Assembly: GCA_011526095.1 (NCBI GenBank) | Contig: WYBA01000216.1 | Span: forward strand, 1 to 50,847 | Reading direction: 5' to 3' | Source of the DNA: Myxococcales bacterium | Lineage (GTDB): Bacteria; Myxococcota_A; Polyangia; Haliangiales; Haliangiaceae | Length of the DNA stretch: 50,847 nucleotides | In this document: one piece after another, positions 24,431 through 33,772 of the stretch | Numbering within the stretch: position 1 is the stretch's first letter | How the letters are laid out: every line of letters starts with the position of its first letter | Translations under genes and position numbers: made by a program | Notes under the pieces: generated by a model | The model's database searches: none | Told to the model about the DNA's origin: nothing | What the model saw: only the letters and a program-made list of their open reading frames with translations

Positions 24431-25615
24431 ATGCGTTGGAAAAGGTCTTTGCTGGTGGCGAGCGCCTTGGGAGTACTGGCTTGTGGCGGGGATGATGGTG
24501 ACGGGGCCGCCGATGCTCGTAGCGCATGTCTGGCGACCACTGCTGCTGCTGCTGCGTCGCCCGCACGTCACGCGGTGGCCGTTCGCACAGGCGACGGACT
24601 ACGGGTCTTCGTGGAGCGTGACGGCGGCATACAGGAGGTCTTTGCCGCCCCTGGTCTCGCTCACTTCACGACTCTGGCGTGGGGTGATCTGGATGGCGAT
24701 GGACGGGAAGCCATCGCATTCACGCTGCTAGATCCGGTCGAGGGGCACATCGGGCAAATCTTCGAGGATCGCGGGAACGGTCTGACAAACGTCGCCACGG
24801 TTCGCCAGACGGAGGACCTCACCTGGCTCGACGCAAATGGTGATGGCCGTGCGGACGTCTGGAGGGGAGACGCTATTGACCAGGTCCTGTGCAGCGACGG
24901 GGCCAGGCTGGTCTCTTGCTGGGAAGGCGACCTCGACCGCGGCATGAGGCAGGTCGAAGCTGGAGACGCTGATGGTGATGGGGTCGAGGAAGTCGCGGTT
25001 GCCGCTTCGGACTCAATACGCGTCTATGCAAATCGCGGTGGGGCGTTCGAGGTGATCACTCGTCTCGACCCGCAGAGTCCGTCGATCGAGGACTCGTTGC
25101 TTCCCTATGACGTGGAGTGGGTGGACCTGGATGGGTGCGAAGGAGACGAGCTGGCGGTGCTTGTCTACGCGAACAACGAGGTTCGATATCTGGTCTTTGC
25201 GTCGGCAGGAGGGGATCTCCAGCTCGTCCAGGAAGGCGTGTCCCCGTGGGGGGCGGAGAGCTTCGCGTGGGCCGACTACGACGGGGATGGTGACTTCGCG
25301 CCGGCAACGTACGGGTCCGTGGGAAGCGGAATCCAGGTGTTCGATCGCGTCGGTGACTCCTACGAACTGGCGTTCACCCTGGCCGACGGCCGTGGTGAGC
25401 CAGCCTGGGGCGACGTGGATGGGGATGGAGATGTCGATCTCGCGTACTTGAGCGTCGATGATGAACTGGTCGTTCTCCGGAACACCGTAGGAACCTTCGC
25501 TGAGATCGCTCGTGCGCCTGTACCGCGTGCGACGACGGTTGCTTGGGGACGGTGTGGTGCGGACTCGTCAGTTGCATGTTTCCCGGAGGACGGCCCCTTG
25601 GCGAGCGGCCGCTGA
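24431..25615 (+). CDS. FG-GAP/VCBS repeat lipoprotein of lower GC content
   Basis: 394 residues. The signal peptide ends in a LGVLAC lipobox (Cys18). Six blade-like units follow, each with an Asp-rich calcium loop: AWGDLDGDGREAIAF, WLDANGDGRADVW, AGDADGDGVEEVAV, WVDLDGCEGDELAV, WADYDGDGDFAPATYG and WGDVDGDGDVDLAYL. This is the FG-GAP/VCBS beta-propeller pattern of integrin-like extracellular proteins. Base composition and codon use are visibly less GC-rich than both neighbours, pointing to a different origin. Its 3' end overlaps the convergent beta-helix reading frame by 242 bases. Confidence 0.85.
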   Translation: MRWKRSLLVASALGVLACGGDDGDGAADARSACLATTAAAAASPARHAVAVRTGDGLRVFVERDGGIQEVFAAPGLAHFTTLAWGDLDGDGREAIAFTLLDPVEGHIGQIFEDRGNGLTNVATVRQTEDLTWLDANGDGRADVWRGDAIDQVLCSDGARLVSCWEGDLDRGMRQVEAGDADGDGVEEVAVAASDSIRVYANRGGAFEVITRLDPQSPSIEDSLLPYDVEWVDLDGCEGDELAVLVYANNEVRYLVFASAGGDLQLVQEGVSPWGAESFAWADYDGDGDFAPATYGSVGSGIQVFDRVGDSYELAFTLADGRGEPAWGDVDGDGDVDLAYLSVDDELVVLRNTVGTFAEIARAPVPRATTVAWGRCGADSSVACFPEDGPLASGR

Positions 25616-27071
25616 TCCAGCTGGCGCTTGCGTGGCGGTCCACTGCCAACGGGCCAGCCGGTTCACGTGACCGGCGCCTGCACCACCGGCGCCGCGGCGC
25701 GAGCGCGGCCGCGACGCCGAGGACGAGCAGCCACGTCCCGCCGCCCGGCGCCGGAGCGCCCGAGCAGCAGCCGCCGGCGTCGGCAGCGCCGCCACCGGGC
25801 GCGCCGTCGCCGGGGCGCGGCGGCTGCAGGCACGCGCCGTCGCACCGCTCGAGCGCGCCGATGTCGACGCCGGCGCCCTGGGGGCGGGCGTTGCCGGCGA
25901 CGTCGGTGGTCGGCGCGTCGGTCGGATCGCCGGCGTCGACCGCGACCGCGCCCTCGGCGAGCGCGTAGTCGTCGCCCGCGGCGTCGAGGAACAGTGCCTC
26001 CGGCGTCGCCTCGAGCGACGCGATGTCCTGGCCGGTGTCGGCCTGCCACCCGGCGAGGTCGAGGAACGCGTCGCCGTGGGTGAACCGACCGACGACGACG
26101 TTGTGGTCGGACTCGAAGCCGCTCTCGCACCCGGCGCACAGGTCGATCGCGCCGCGCCCCTCGTCGGGGTGGAGCAGGATGTTGTTGCGCAGCGTGTTGT
26201 CGGTCGACAGGTCCTGGATGTTGATCGCCCACCGCGCGTCGGCCGCCTGCACGATCGTGTTGTTGATGACGAGGTTGCCGGTCGACGGCGCGCCGCCGTC
26301 GATCTGGTAGAGCGAGATCCCCGAGGCGTGGTTGCCGTAGAGCAGGTTGTTGCGGATCACCGCGTCGGTGATGCCGTCGCCGTTGATCCCGGAGCCGCCG
26401 GCCACGCCGTTGTCGACGATCACGTTGGCCTCGACCACCGCGCCGGAGATCACGCCGTCGCCGCCGGCGGACGCGTCGCCGTTCATGTGGATGCCGTTGG
26501 CGTTGTTGCCCCAGACGACGTTGCCGCGGATCACCGGGCGATCGCCGCTGTTCGACACGTAGATGCCGTGCTCGTCGCCCGACCGCGCGCACTCGTTGCC
26601 CTCGATCAGGAGGTCGTCGCAGAACCCGGTGAGGATGCCCCAGCGGCCGTTCTGGTCGACGAGGTTGCCGCGCAGGGTGACGCGCTCGCACAGCACCGCG
26701 CGGATCCCGGCGCGCGACGCCCCGACGACGGTGAAGCCCTCGATCCGCACGAACGAGGCGCCCTCGAGGTTGATGCCGTCGGGCGTCGTCGGGTTGTCCG
26801 AGGTGATCGTGGCGCCGGCGTCCGCGACGAACGCGATCTCCGCGCCGTCCTCGCCGCTGGTCTCGAGGTGAAAGCCGGCGTACTCGCCGGCGGCGACGAT
26901 CACCGTGTCGCCGGGCGTGACCGCGTCGGCCGCGCGCTGCAGGGTCGCCCACGGCGCGCCCTCGGTGCCGGCCGCGCCGTCGTCACCGCCGGGCGCCACG
27001 TGGTAGGTCTCGGCCGCGGCGGGCGCGGCGATCATCAACGACGCCAGGACGATCCAGCCGGAGGTGCGCAC
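25374..27071 (-). CDS. Right-handed beta-helix protein with MYXO-CTERM-type tail (3' end disturbed)
   Basis: 565 residues as read. A cleavable signal peptide (ending APAAA, about residue 20) is followed by YHVAPGGDDGAAGTEGAPW and a long series of parallel beta-helix coils (about 95-310) with repeated N/G turns such as IRGNVVWGNNANGIHMNGDA. This is the polysaccharide-lyase/right-handed beta-helix fold. At 434-467 there is a Cys-Cys motif, one hydrophobic helix and an Arg cluster, the MYXO-CTERM sorting signal that marks surface sorting. Normally the protein ends there; here the frame runs on about 100 more residues across the opposite FG-GAP gene. The original stop seems to have been lost at about 25670. 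Confidence 0.78.
   Translation of the reverse strand: MRTSGWIVLASLMIAAPAAAETYHVAPGGDDGAAGTEGAPWATLQRAADAVTPGDTVIVAAGEYAGFHLETSGEDGAEIAFVADAGATITSDNPTTPDGINLEGASFVRIEGFTVVGASRAGIRAVLCERVTLRGNLVDQNGRWGILTGFCDDLLIEGNECARSGDEHGIYVSNSGDRPVIRGNVVWGNNANGIHMNGDASAGGDGVISGAVVEANVIVDNGVAGGSGINGDGITDAVIRNNLLYGNHASGISLYQIDGGAPSTGNLVINNTIVQAADARWAINIQDLSTDNTLRNNILLHPDEGRGAIDLCAGCESGFESDHNVVVGRFTHGDAFLDLAGWQADTGQDIASLEATPEALFLDAAGDDYALAEGAVAVDAGDPTDAPTTDVAGNARPQGAGVDIGALERCDGACLQPPRPGDGAPGGGAADAGGCCSGAPAPGGGTWLLVLGVAAALAPRRRWCRRRSREPAGPLAVDRHASASWISGRSPRGRPPGNMQLTSPHHTVPKQPSSHAVQAHERSQRRFLRCSGERPVHHRRSSTRDRHLHPHPRRPRLAHHGRRPG
25671..25769 (-). other. MYXO-CTERM-type sorting signal
   Basis: It encodes GGCCSGAPAPGGG, then the hydrophobic TWLLVLGVAAALA, then the Arg cluster PRRRWCRRR. 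Proteins with this tripartite tail are processed and exposed on the surface in Myxococcota, which supports the taxonomic assignment of the window. Confidence 0.75.
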
Positions 27072-27181
27072 CGCCCGATGCTACTGCGACCGTGCGTCGC
27101 GGGCGGTGGGAGCGGCGACGCAACCTTTGCGCGAATCCTTTCGGCGCGCGGCGGCTCCAACAGCCGAACAAGGAGATCGCC

Positions 27182-27421
27182 ATGTCCGTCGAGAAGCTCC
27201 TCCCCCGCAACGAGCACACGGTCGAGCGCGCGCTGCGCGTCGTGATCGGACTCGTCCTGCTCTCTCTCGTCGTGGTCGGGCCGAAGACCTACTGGGGGCT
27301 GATCGGCCTGGTGCCGCTCGCCACCGGCCTGCTCGGGAGCTGTCCGCTGTATACGGTGTTCGGGCTCAGCACCTGCTCGATGAAGTCCGGGCCGCCGGCG
27401 TCCGCTCCGACGCGGAGCTGA
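27182..27421 (+). CDS. YgaP-like inner-membrane protein (DUF2892)
   Basis: 79 residues, ATG with AAGGAG upstream. The pattern ERALRVVIGLVLLSLVVVG, then WGLIGLVPLATGLLGSCPLY and GLSTC, is characteristic of the membrane domain of YgaP-type rhodanese-linked proteins, here without a rhodanese domain. Two membrane helices are expected. It lies about 100 bases before the sigma54 activator. A link with sulfur or redox stress is known for relatives with rhodanese, but not shown here. Confidence 0.85.
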   Translation: MSVEKLLPRNEHTVERALRVVIGLVLLSLVVVGPKTYWGLIGLVPLATGLLGSCPLYTVFGLSTCSMKSGPPASAPTRS

Positions 27422-27522
27422 GGGCCCGGGCCGTCACGTGCGACCACGGCGCGTCCGGCGCGCGGCGGCCGGGGGCGCGCGCCAGGCTTGATCGCCGCCG
27501 AGGTTGGTCCGTATCCTCGGGC

Positions 27523-29364
27523 GTGGCCAGCGACGAGGCGACGGAGGAGCTCGACGCCCGGCGACAGGCGGAGCTCGTCCTGTCGATCGTCACCGGCGGC
27601 GAGATCAAGGAGCTCCGCCTGCCGGCGCGGGGCGAGGTCACGATCGGCCGGTCGCGCGAGTGCGACGTCCAGCTCGACGACCCCGCCGTGTCCTCCCGCC
27701 ACGCCGTGCTGCGCGTGGCGCCGCTGGCGATCCGCGACGACGGGAGCCGCAACGGGCTGTCGCGTCATGGCCGCCGCCTGCCGCCGGGCGAGCTCGTCCC
27801 GATCGCGCCGCGCGAGGTGATCGAGATCGGCTCGGGGTTCCTGTCGGTGCGGCCGGCGCGCACCCACACCCGCGCCGGCCGGATCTGGTCGCACGACTAC
27901 GTCGAGGGGCGGATCGAGGAGGAGTGCGCCCGGCGCGAGCGCACCGGCGGCTCGTTCGCGCTGATCCGCCTGCGCCTGCCCGCCGGCTCCGACGCCGCCG
28001 CCAGCGATCAGGCGATGGTGCGGGCCTCGCGCGGCAGCGACGTCGTCGGCCGCTACGCCCCCGGCGAGTACTGGCTGCTGCTGCTCGACGTCGACGACGA
28101 CGAGCTGTCGGCCGCGCTCGGTCGGCTGCGCGCCGAGGTCGCCCAGGGCCTGCACATCGCCCCGGGCGCGATCGGCGCCGGCGTCGCGGTGTGGCCCCGG
28201 GACGGCACGAACGTCGACGAGCTGGTCGCGCGCGCGGCGGCCGCGCTCGCCGACCGCGCGGGCGGGGAGACCGGCGCCAAGGTCGTGCCGGGCAGCCGGC
28301 TCGACCAGGTCGTGCGCGAGCTCGGCCGGGTGGCGCCCAGCGATCTGTCGGTGCTGATCCTCGGCGAGACCGGCGTGGGCAAGGAGCTGTGCGCCGAGGC
28401 GGTCCACCGGCTGTCGCGGCGCCACGCCGCGCCGCTGCTGCGCCTCAACTGCGCCGCGTTCCCCGCCGAGATGCTGGAGGGCGAGCTGTTCGGCTACGAG
28501 CGCGGCGCGTTCACCGGGGCCCTGCACGCCAAGCCCGGCCTGTTCGAGGCCGCCGCCGGCGGCACGGTGTTCATCGACGAGGTGGGCGACCTGCCGCTCG
28601 CCGTGCAGCTGAAGCTCCTGCGCGTGATCGACAGCCGGGAGGTGATGCGCCTCGGCGCGCTGCGCGCGCACACCATCGACGTCCGGTTCGTCGCCGCGAC
28701 GCACCGCGACCTCGACGTCGAGATCGCGTCGGGCCGGTTCCGCGAGGACCTGTACTACCGGCTGTCGGGCTGCACGGTGCACGTGCCGCCGCTGCGCGAG
28801 CGCCAGGACGAGATCCCGGCGCTCGTGCAGTGCTTCATCGAGCGCGCGGCGGCCCGGCTCGAGCTGCCGCCGCCGATGCTGACGTCGACCGCGCTGGGGC
28901 TGCTCGTCGGCTACCCCTGGCCCGGCAACATCCGCGAGCTGCGCAACGTCATCGAGCGCGCCGTCGTCCTCGCCGGGCGCGGCCCGATCGACGTCGCGCA
29001 CCTGCCGGGCGAGAAGATCCGGGCGACGGTGATGAGCGCGACGCCCCCGGCCGCGGCGGCGCCGCGCCCCGCGCCGGCGGTGAGCGCGCCGCGCCCGGCG
29101 TCGGCGACGCTCGGGCCGGACCTCGCCGGCCCGACCCAGACCTCGCCGGTGCCGCGCGTGACGCTCGACGACCCCGACGAGCGCCCGACCCTGCGCGCCG
29201 CGGCGCTCCGCGCCGAGTTCCGCGACCGGGAGAAGGAGGCGATCCTCGACGCGCTCCAGCGCTGCGCCGGCAACCAGAGCCGCGCCGCGGTGCTGCTCGG
29301 GATGTCGCGCGGCACCCTGCTCGCCAAGCTCGACCAGTACGGGATCCCGCGCCCGCGCAAGTGA
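27523..29364 (+). CDS. FHA-domain sigma54-dependent transcriptional activator
   Basis: 613 residues. An FHA domain comes first (about 20-110: [10 protein letters not shown] at 41, SSRH at 57-60, RNG near 77), which binds phosphothreonine and so links to Ser/Thr kinases. A degenerate GGDEF-like middle domain (about 120-245) has [10 protein letters not shown] and [14 protein letters not shown] but no GGDEF motif. The AAA+ domain (about 260-480) has Walker A GETGVGKE near 280, the sigma54 contact loop GAFTGA near 327 and Walker [15 protein letters not shown] Fis-type helix-turn-helix closes it ([20 protein letters not shown]). The GTG start lies five bases after TATCCT. It activates sigma54 promoters; its targets are unknown. 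Confidence 0.93.
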   Translation: MASDEATEELDARRQAELVLSIVTGGEIKELRLPARGEVTIGRSRECDVQLDDPAVSSRHAVLRVAPLAIRDDGSRNGLSRHGRRLPPGELVPIAPREVIEIGSGFLSVRPARTHTRAGRIWSHDYVEGRIEEECARRERTGGSFALIRLRLPAGSDAAASDQAMVRASRGSDVVGRYAPGEYWLLLLDVDDDELSAALGRLRAEVAQGLHIAPGAIGAGVAVWPRDGTNVDELVARAAAALADRAGGETGAKVVPGSRLDQVVRELGRVAPSDLSVLILGETGVGKELCAEAVHRLSRRHAAPLLRLNCAAFPAEMLEGELFGYERGAFTGALHAKPGLFEAAAGGTVFIDEVGDLPLAVQLKLLRVIDSREVMRLGALRAHTIDVRFVAATHRDLDVEIASGRFREDLYYRLSGCTVHVPPLRERQDEIPALVQCFIERAAARLELPPPMLTSTALGLLVGYPWPGNIRELRNVIERAVVLAGRGPIDVAHLPGEKIRATVMSATPPAAAAPRPAPAVSAPRPASATLGPDLAGPTQTSPVPRVTLDDPDERPTLRAAALRAEFRDREKEAILDALQRCAGNQSRAAVLLGMSRGTLLAKLDQYGIPRPRK

Positions 29365-29730
29365 CCGGCGCGCCAGCGCGAGGCTAGCGCCAGCGATCGC
29401 GCGTCGGGCAGGCGTCGAACGCTAGGCCAGCTGGTCGTGGTGTGAGCGCGCCTCGGTGGCGGCCCTCGCGTCGAGCGGCGGGGGCGTGAACGCGATCACG
29501 GCGCGTACCCTGCCGCATCCGTGTCGACGTCCGGTTCCAGACGGTCGTTGCCACGATCCGTCACGTGTGAACGGCGCCATGCCCCCGTGTGTGTGAACGC
29601 ACGGCGACGCGCGTGCCGGCGCTTGCCACCTCGGTTGTGCGGGCGCACGGCGGAGCCGGCAGCCGACGGCAGCGGGCCGCCGGATCCGGCGCGCGGCGAG
29701 CTGGCCCCGCGGTTGCTCAGGCATCCGGGC
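29365..29730. other. Intergenic region before the outer-membrane barrel gene
   Basis: 366 bases with no gene or RNA that I can support. GTGTGAACG occurs twice (29565-29573 and 29591-29599), 17 bases apart, which may be a regulator site. The promoter of the gene at 29731 should lie here. Confidence 0.4.
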
Positions 29731-30360
29731 ATGAAGCACCTCGCCACCCGCACCCTCCTCGCCTCCCTTGCCCTCGCCGCCGCCGCCACGCCCGCGCTCG
29801 CGCAGTCGACCGCGGAAGGCGGCGCGGCGCCGTCGGAGACGGCGCCGGCGGCGGACGCCAACGTCAACACGCTGAACAACCAGCTCGTGGCGGTCGGCGA
29901 CAACAACCGCTACCAGCACGACTACAAGAAGTTCAACATCTCGACCAACCCGCTCGGCTGGGTGTTCGGTAGCTACGGCGTGTCGGGCAGCTACGCGGTG
30001 AGCAAGAACGTCGCGGTCCGCGGCGACGTGAACTACTACGCCCCGCCGGGCGACGAGCTCGGCATCTCCGGCATGTCGATGGGCATCGGCGCGCCGATCT
30101 ACTTCCGCAAGATCTACTCGGGCATGTTCGTCGAGCCCGGCTTCCAGGTGTCGACCCTCGACTGCGACGAGTGCGACGCGTCGAACACGGTCGCGGGCCC
30201 GAACTTCCAGGTCGGCTACCACTGGTACTGGGACAGCGGCCTCAACGTCGCGTTCGCGCTCGGCGCCGGCCGCAACTGGAACTCGTCGGACGACGAGCAC
30301 TACGAGGGTTACGACGACATCTACGCGACCGGCTACCTGCGCTTCGGCTACGCGTTCTGA
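29731..30360 (+). CDS. Outer-membrane beta-barrel protein
   Basis: 209 residues. A signal peptide (ATPALAQ) is followed by a region with alternating polar and hydrophobic residues and many aromatic residues: FNISTNPLGWVFGSYGVSGS, KNVAVRGDVNYYAPP, then GAPIYFRKIYSGMFVEPGF, ending YATGYLRFGYAF with the C-terminal Phe typical of outer-membrane barrels. About eight strands fit the length. A possible disulfide loop (DCDECDAS) lies near 150. The function is unknown. The start has no clear Shine-Dalgarno, and longer upstream readings are shadows. Confidence 0.82.
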   Translation: MKHLATRTLLASLALAAAATPALAQSTAEGGAAPSETAPAADANVNTLNNQLVAVGDNNRYQHDYKKFNISTNPLGWVFGSYGVSGSYAVSKNVAVRGDVNYYAPPGDELGISGMSMGIGAPIYFRKIYSGMFVEPGFQVSTLDCDECDASNTVAGPNFQVGYHWYWDSGLNVAFALGAGRNWNSSDDEHYEGYDDIYATGYLRFGYAF

Positions 30361-30398
30361 TCGGTCGGTCACCTCCGGGACCTGTCGCACGTACGTGA

Positions 30399-30434
30399 CC
30401 GGGCGGGGGCGGGCCCCCCTCCGCCCCCGCCCGG
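30399..30434 (+). terminator. Strong GC stem-loop
   Basis: A perfect 14-bp stem, CCGGGCGGGGGCGG (30399-30412) with CCGCCCCCGCCCGG (30421-30434), closes an 8-base loop. It lies after the barrel gene and before the Omp85 gene. There is no T-run, so it may end or slow transcription, or protect the upstream mRNA. Confidence 0.5.
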
Positions 30435-30440
30435 CTCGCG

Positions 30441-30446
30441 TACAAT
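30441..30446 (+). promoter_or_regulatory. -10 element of the Omp85 gene
   Basis: TACAAT lies nine bases before the ATG at 30456 and directly after the stem-loop. There is no Shine-Dalgarno. The -35 position falls inside the stem-loop and shows no consensus. Confidence 0.45.
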
Positions 30447-30455
30447 CTTGGCCGG

Positions 30456-32348
30456 ATGTCCGGCCGCGCTCGTCGTAGCTCCCCGCGCCGGCGGGGCGTG
30501 TGCGCGCTCGCGGCCCTGGTGACGGTCGTCGCCGCCTGGGGCGCGCGCTGCGCGGTCGCGTCCCCGGCGCCCGCATCGTCCCCCGTCGCGCCGGCGCCCG
30601 AACCTGTGGGCGAGGCGGCGCTGCCGCCGCCGCTCGATCCCGTCGCGCTCGTCGCGATGCGCGACGCGTGCGAGCTCGCCGCGGCGACGTGCGATCCGGC
30701 GGCGCTGCTGTCGCCGATCGAGCGGCGCGCGGTCGAGCGCGCGCTCGCGGCGCGCGGCGCGCGCGTCGACCGCGCCCCGGCCGGCAAGCGGATCGCCCGC
30801 GTGCTCGTCCACAACTTCGACGTGTTCGGCCCCGACGACGGCGTGCTGCGCTGGCTCAACGCGTTCCACGTCACGACGCGGCCGCACGTCGTCGCACGCG
30901 AGCTCGAGCTGGTCGCCGGCGACCGCTGGGTCCAGCCCGCCGTCGACAGCTCGGCGCGCCGGCTGCGCGACTTCGTGTCGACCGCCGTCGCGGTGATCGT
31001 CCCGCTGGCGCGCGCCGACGGCGAGGTCGATCTGCTCGTCGTGATCCGCGACGTGTGGAGCCTGCGCCTCAACTCGGCCTACGAGTTCCAGGACGACCAG
31101 CTCACGTTCCTGATGCTGTCGCTGTCGGAGAACAACCTGTTCGGGATGCGGCGGCTGCTCCAGGTGTCGTTCCGCCTCGACCAGGGCTCGTACTTCGTCG
31201 GCCCGGTCTACATCGACAAGAACGTCGGCGGCACGCACCTCGACCTGCGGGCGCGCGTCGGCCCGCGCTTCAACCGCCAGACCAGCGCGCTCGAGGGCTC
31301 CGAGAGCGTGTTCGAGCTGTCGCACCCGTTCTGGGCGGTCGACACCCGGTGGGCCGGTGGCGTCGAGTGGAGCCACCGCGACCTGATCGAGCGATCGTTC
31401 CTCGGCAGCGCGGTGCGCACGTACGACGCGCCGGAGACGCCCGAGGACGACGCGCTGCCGTACGAGTTCGACCTGTTCCGGATCTCGATGATGCCGTGGG
31501 TCGCGCGAGGCTGGGGCGACGAGCTCAAGCGGCGCGTCCGCGGCGGCTACCACCTCGTCCTCCAGCGGCCCGAGTCGCTCCCCGGGCTGACGCCCGACCC
31601 CGCGCTGCGCGCCGCGTTCGAGCGCGACGTGCTGCCGCGGTCCGAGCGCACCGCGATGGTGTTCGTCGGCGGCGAGCTGTACGAGCAGCGCCACCGCAAC
31701 TACCAGGACGTCGACACCTACCACCTCGCCGAGGACACCCAGATGGGCGGCCAGGTCGAGGGCCGCGTCGGCGCCGCGCTGCGCGTGATCGGCTCGGAGG
31801 AGGACTTCCTCTACCTGTCCGGCGCCGCGACGTACGCGCTCGCGATCGGCGGCGACGGGCTGGTGCGGGTCAAGGCCGCGGGCGCGACCCGCGTCGGGCG
31901 CCGCGGCGTCGAGGACGCGAGCGCCGAGGCCAGCCTGCGACTGGTGTCGCCGGGCACGGTCGCCGGGCGCCTCGTCGCGCAGCTCCGCGTCGCCGGGCTG
32001 TTCGAGGACACGCAGAACCAGTTCCTCGCGCTCGGCGGCGACAACGGCCTGCGCGGCTACGACATCGGCGCGTTCACCGGCGCGCGCAAGGCCGTCCTCA
32101 ACGCCGAGTACCGCTCGCCGTCCGCGCCGCTGTGGTTCACGCGGTGGGGCCTCAACCTGTTCTACGACGCCGGTGGTGTCGCCGACACCGTCGACGACCT
32201 CGCGCTGCGCCAGGACGTCGGCGTCGGCCTGCGCGGGCTGATCCCGCAGCTCGACCCGGGCCTGTTCCGGTTCGACTTCGCGTTCCCGCTCGACGGCCCC
32301 GAGGCCGGCGCGCTGCGGTTCAGCGGCGGCTACGAGCAGGCGTTCTGA
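30456..32348 (+). CDS. Omp85-family outer-membrane protein (POTRA plus barrel)
   Basis: 630 residues. An N-terminal Arg-rich signal peptide ends near ARCAVA. A POTRA-like domain lies at about 105-180 (RIARVLVHNFDVFGPDDGVL, then RWVQPAVDSSARRLRDFV). A 16-strand barrel follows; near residue 527 GGDNGLRGYDIGAF matches the conserved L6-loop VRGF/Y motif of BamA, TamA and FhaC relatives, and the chain ends in Phe. Having one POTRA suggests a TamA- or FhaC-like protein for insertion or secretion of outer-membrane proteins, not the main BamA, which has five. No partner gene is nearby except the unrelated lipoprotein downstream. Confidence 0.88.
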   Translation: MSGRARRSSPRRRGVCALAALVTVVAAWGARCAVASPAPASSPVAPAPEPVGEAALPPPLDPVALVAMRDACELAAATCDPAALLSPIERRAVERALAARGARVDRAPAGKRIARVLVHNFDVFGPDDGVLRWLNAFHVTTRPHVVARELELVAGDRWVQPAVDSSARRLRDFVSTAVAVIVPLARADGEVDLLVVIRDVWSLRLNSAYEFQDDQLTFLMLSLSENNLFGMRRLLQVSFRLDQGSYFVGPVYIDKNVGGTHLDLRARVGPRFNRQTSALEGSESVFELSHPFWAVDTRWAGGVEWSHRDLIERSFLGSAVRTYDAPETPEDDALPYEFDLFRISMMPWVARGWGDELKRRVRGGYHLVLQRPESLPGLTPDPALRAAFERDVLPRSERTAMVFVGGELYEQRHRNYQDVDTYHLAEDTQMGGQVEGRVGAALRVIGSEEDFLYLSGAATYALAIGGDGLVRVKAAGATRVGRRGVEDASAEASLRLVSPGTVAGRLVAQLRVAGLFEDTQNQFLALGGDNGLRGYDIGAFTGARKAVLNAEYRSPSAPLWFTRWGLNLFYDAGGVADTVDDLALRQDVGVGLRGLIPQLDPGLFRFDFAFPLDGPEAGALRFSGGYEQAF

Positions 32349-32365
32349 GCCGCGCTCGCGGCCTG

Positions 32366-33619
32366 TCAGCGCGAGCCGTAGCTGATCTCCCACTCGCCGG
32401 TGATCGTCTCGTCGCGCGCCATGATCTTCGGCGCCGCGTCGCGGAACACCAGGTAGGTCCGGCCGAGGTCCTCGACCGGCGTCGGCTTGCCGAACCGCGC
32501 CTCGAGCGCCGCGAGGATCTGATCCTTGGCCGGCGCGTGGCCCTCGTACGGGACGCCGAAGCGGAACGCGACCGCCTTGCCCGCGTCGTCGAAGTCGACG
32601 TGGACCCTCGTCCAGGACGAGCCCCACGCGGTCGGCCGCAGGTCGATCGCCTTGTCCTCGGCGTTCCACATCGCGCCGTAGGCCTTCGCCAGCTCGTCGG
32701 CGGTCGCGCCGATGCCCGCCGGCGCGAGCGCGGCGAAGTCCGCCGGGCCGGCGCCGATCAGCGCGGGCAGGGACAGGTAGTTGTCGAACGACAGGCTGCC
32801 GCTGTCCCCGATCGGCTGGTCTTCCCACGTGGCGCGCCAGCCGGTCGCCTCGTCGAGCCACACCGTCAGCGGCTTGTCGATCGAGTCCTTGGCGACGAGG
32901 CCCGGGCCCCACGCCTTCTCGAGCAGCGGCTTGGCGTCGGCCGGCGTCATCAGCCGCACCGAGGTGACGAACCCCTCCTTCGACGTCTGCGCGATGATGC
33001 TGACGTCGTCGGGGCCGGCGTCGACGTACTTCTCGGTGGGGAGCTTGTCGCCGAGGACGGTCGCGGCCTCGGCCGCCGGCATGCCGACCTTCAGCTTGGC
33101 GTAGCTGCCCGGCGGCACCGGCGTCTTGCCGAACCAGTCCGCCGCGAGCGGGCGGTAGCTGTCGAAGTCGAGGAAGCACATCCGCTCGAGGCAGCGCAGC
33201 TCCGCCTTCCACTGCCCGGCGGCGTTGAGCCACACGGTCTGCTCGTCCTGGGAGTACTTGTCGACCTCCTTGGTGCCCGCGCCCCACGCCTTGGTGAGCA
33301 CCGGCTCGAGCTTGGTGGTGTTCGCCTTGACGACGAGGCGATCGACGCGGCCGTCGTCGAGCTCGACGACGAGCTTGAGGTCGGCGTTGCCGGAGTCGAG
33401 CAGCCAGTCGCCCTCGTCGCGATCCTTGCCTTCCTTCAGCCCGGGCGCGGCGGCCTTGGCCTCGTCGAGGGTCATGCCGGGGCGGATCTTGGCGAGCCCC
33501 TTGGGCGGCTCGACGGCGTTGCCGAAGTACGAGGCGTCGATCCCACCGCCGCCCTTGCAGGCGGCGAGGGTGGCGGCGGCGGCGAGCAGGGCGGCGGCGA
33601 GGGGCGCGTGGGTTCGCAT
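32366..33619 (-). CDS. Lipoprotein with repeated conserved segments, unknown function
   Basis: 417 residues from ATG 33619, with GGAAAGGA upstream. Signal peptide with lipobox (ATLAAC) then Lys/Gly. The mature protein has two to three internal segments of the form KIRPGMTLDEAKAAAPGL and KLKVGMPAAEAATVLGDKL, somewhat like the small SmpA/BamE motif, each followed by a strand with aromatic residues. It may be a tandem of that fold, but this is not secure. It is convergent with the Omp85 gene, with 17 bases between stops. Confidence 0.75.
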   Translation of the reverse strand: MRTHAPLAAALLAAAATLAACKGGGGIDASYFGNAVEPPKGLAKIRPGMTLDEAKAAAPGLKEGKDRDEGDWLLDSGNADLKLVVELDDGRVDRLVVKANTTKLEPVLTKAWGAGTKEVDKYSQDEQTVWLNAAGQWKAELRCLERMCFLDFDSYRPLAADWFGKTPVPPGSYAKLKVGMPAAEAATVLGDKLPTEKYVDAGPDDVSIIAQTSKEGFVTSVRLMTPADAKPLLEKAWGPGLVAKDSIDKPLTVWLDEATGWRATWEDQPIGDSGSLSFDNYLSLPALIGAGPADFAALAPAGIGATADELAKAYGAMWNAEDKAIDLRPTAWGSSWTRVHVDFDDAGKAVAFRFGVPYEGHAPAKDQILAALEARFGKPTPVEDLGRTYLVFRDAAPKIMARDETITGEWEISYGSR

Positions 33620-33772
33620 CGGGGGCATCCTTTCCAGTGCGGCCCCTCTTCGCAACCGGCGTGCCACCCGAAGTGCGCGATCTCGCGTGCGGCGCGGGCG
33701 CGCGGCGGGTGCGCCCGGACCCAGGCCCGCGCGCGGCTGGGTCGGTTCAGCCCCGGGCGCGGCGTGGCCGTG

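Noticed and set aside
29422..30576. 384-codon open frame opposite the outer-membrane barrel gene
   Set aside because: Low-complexity Arg/Val shadow covering a gene with signal peptide and barrel features.
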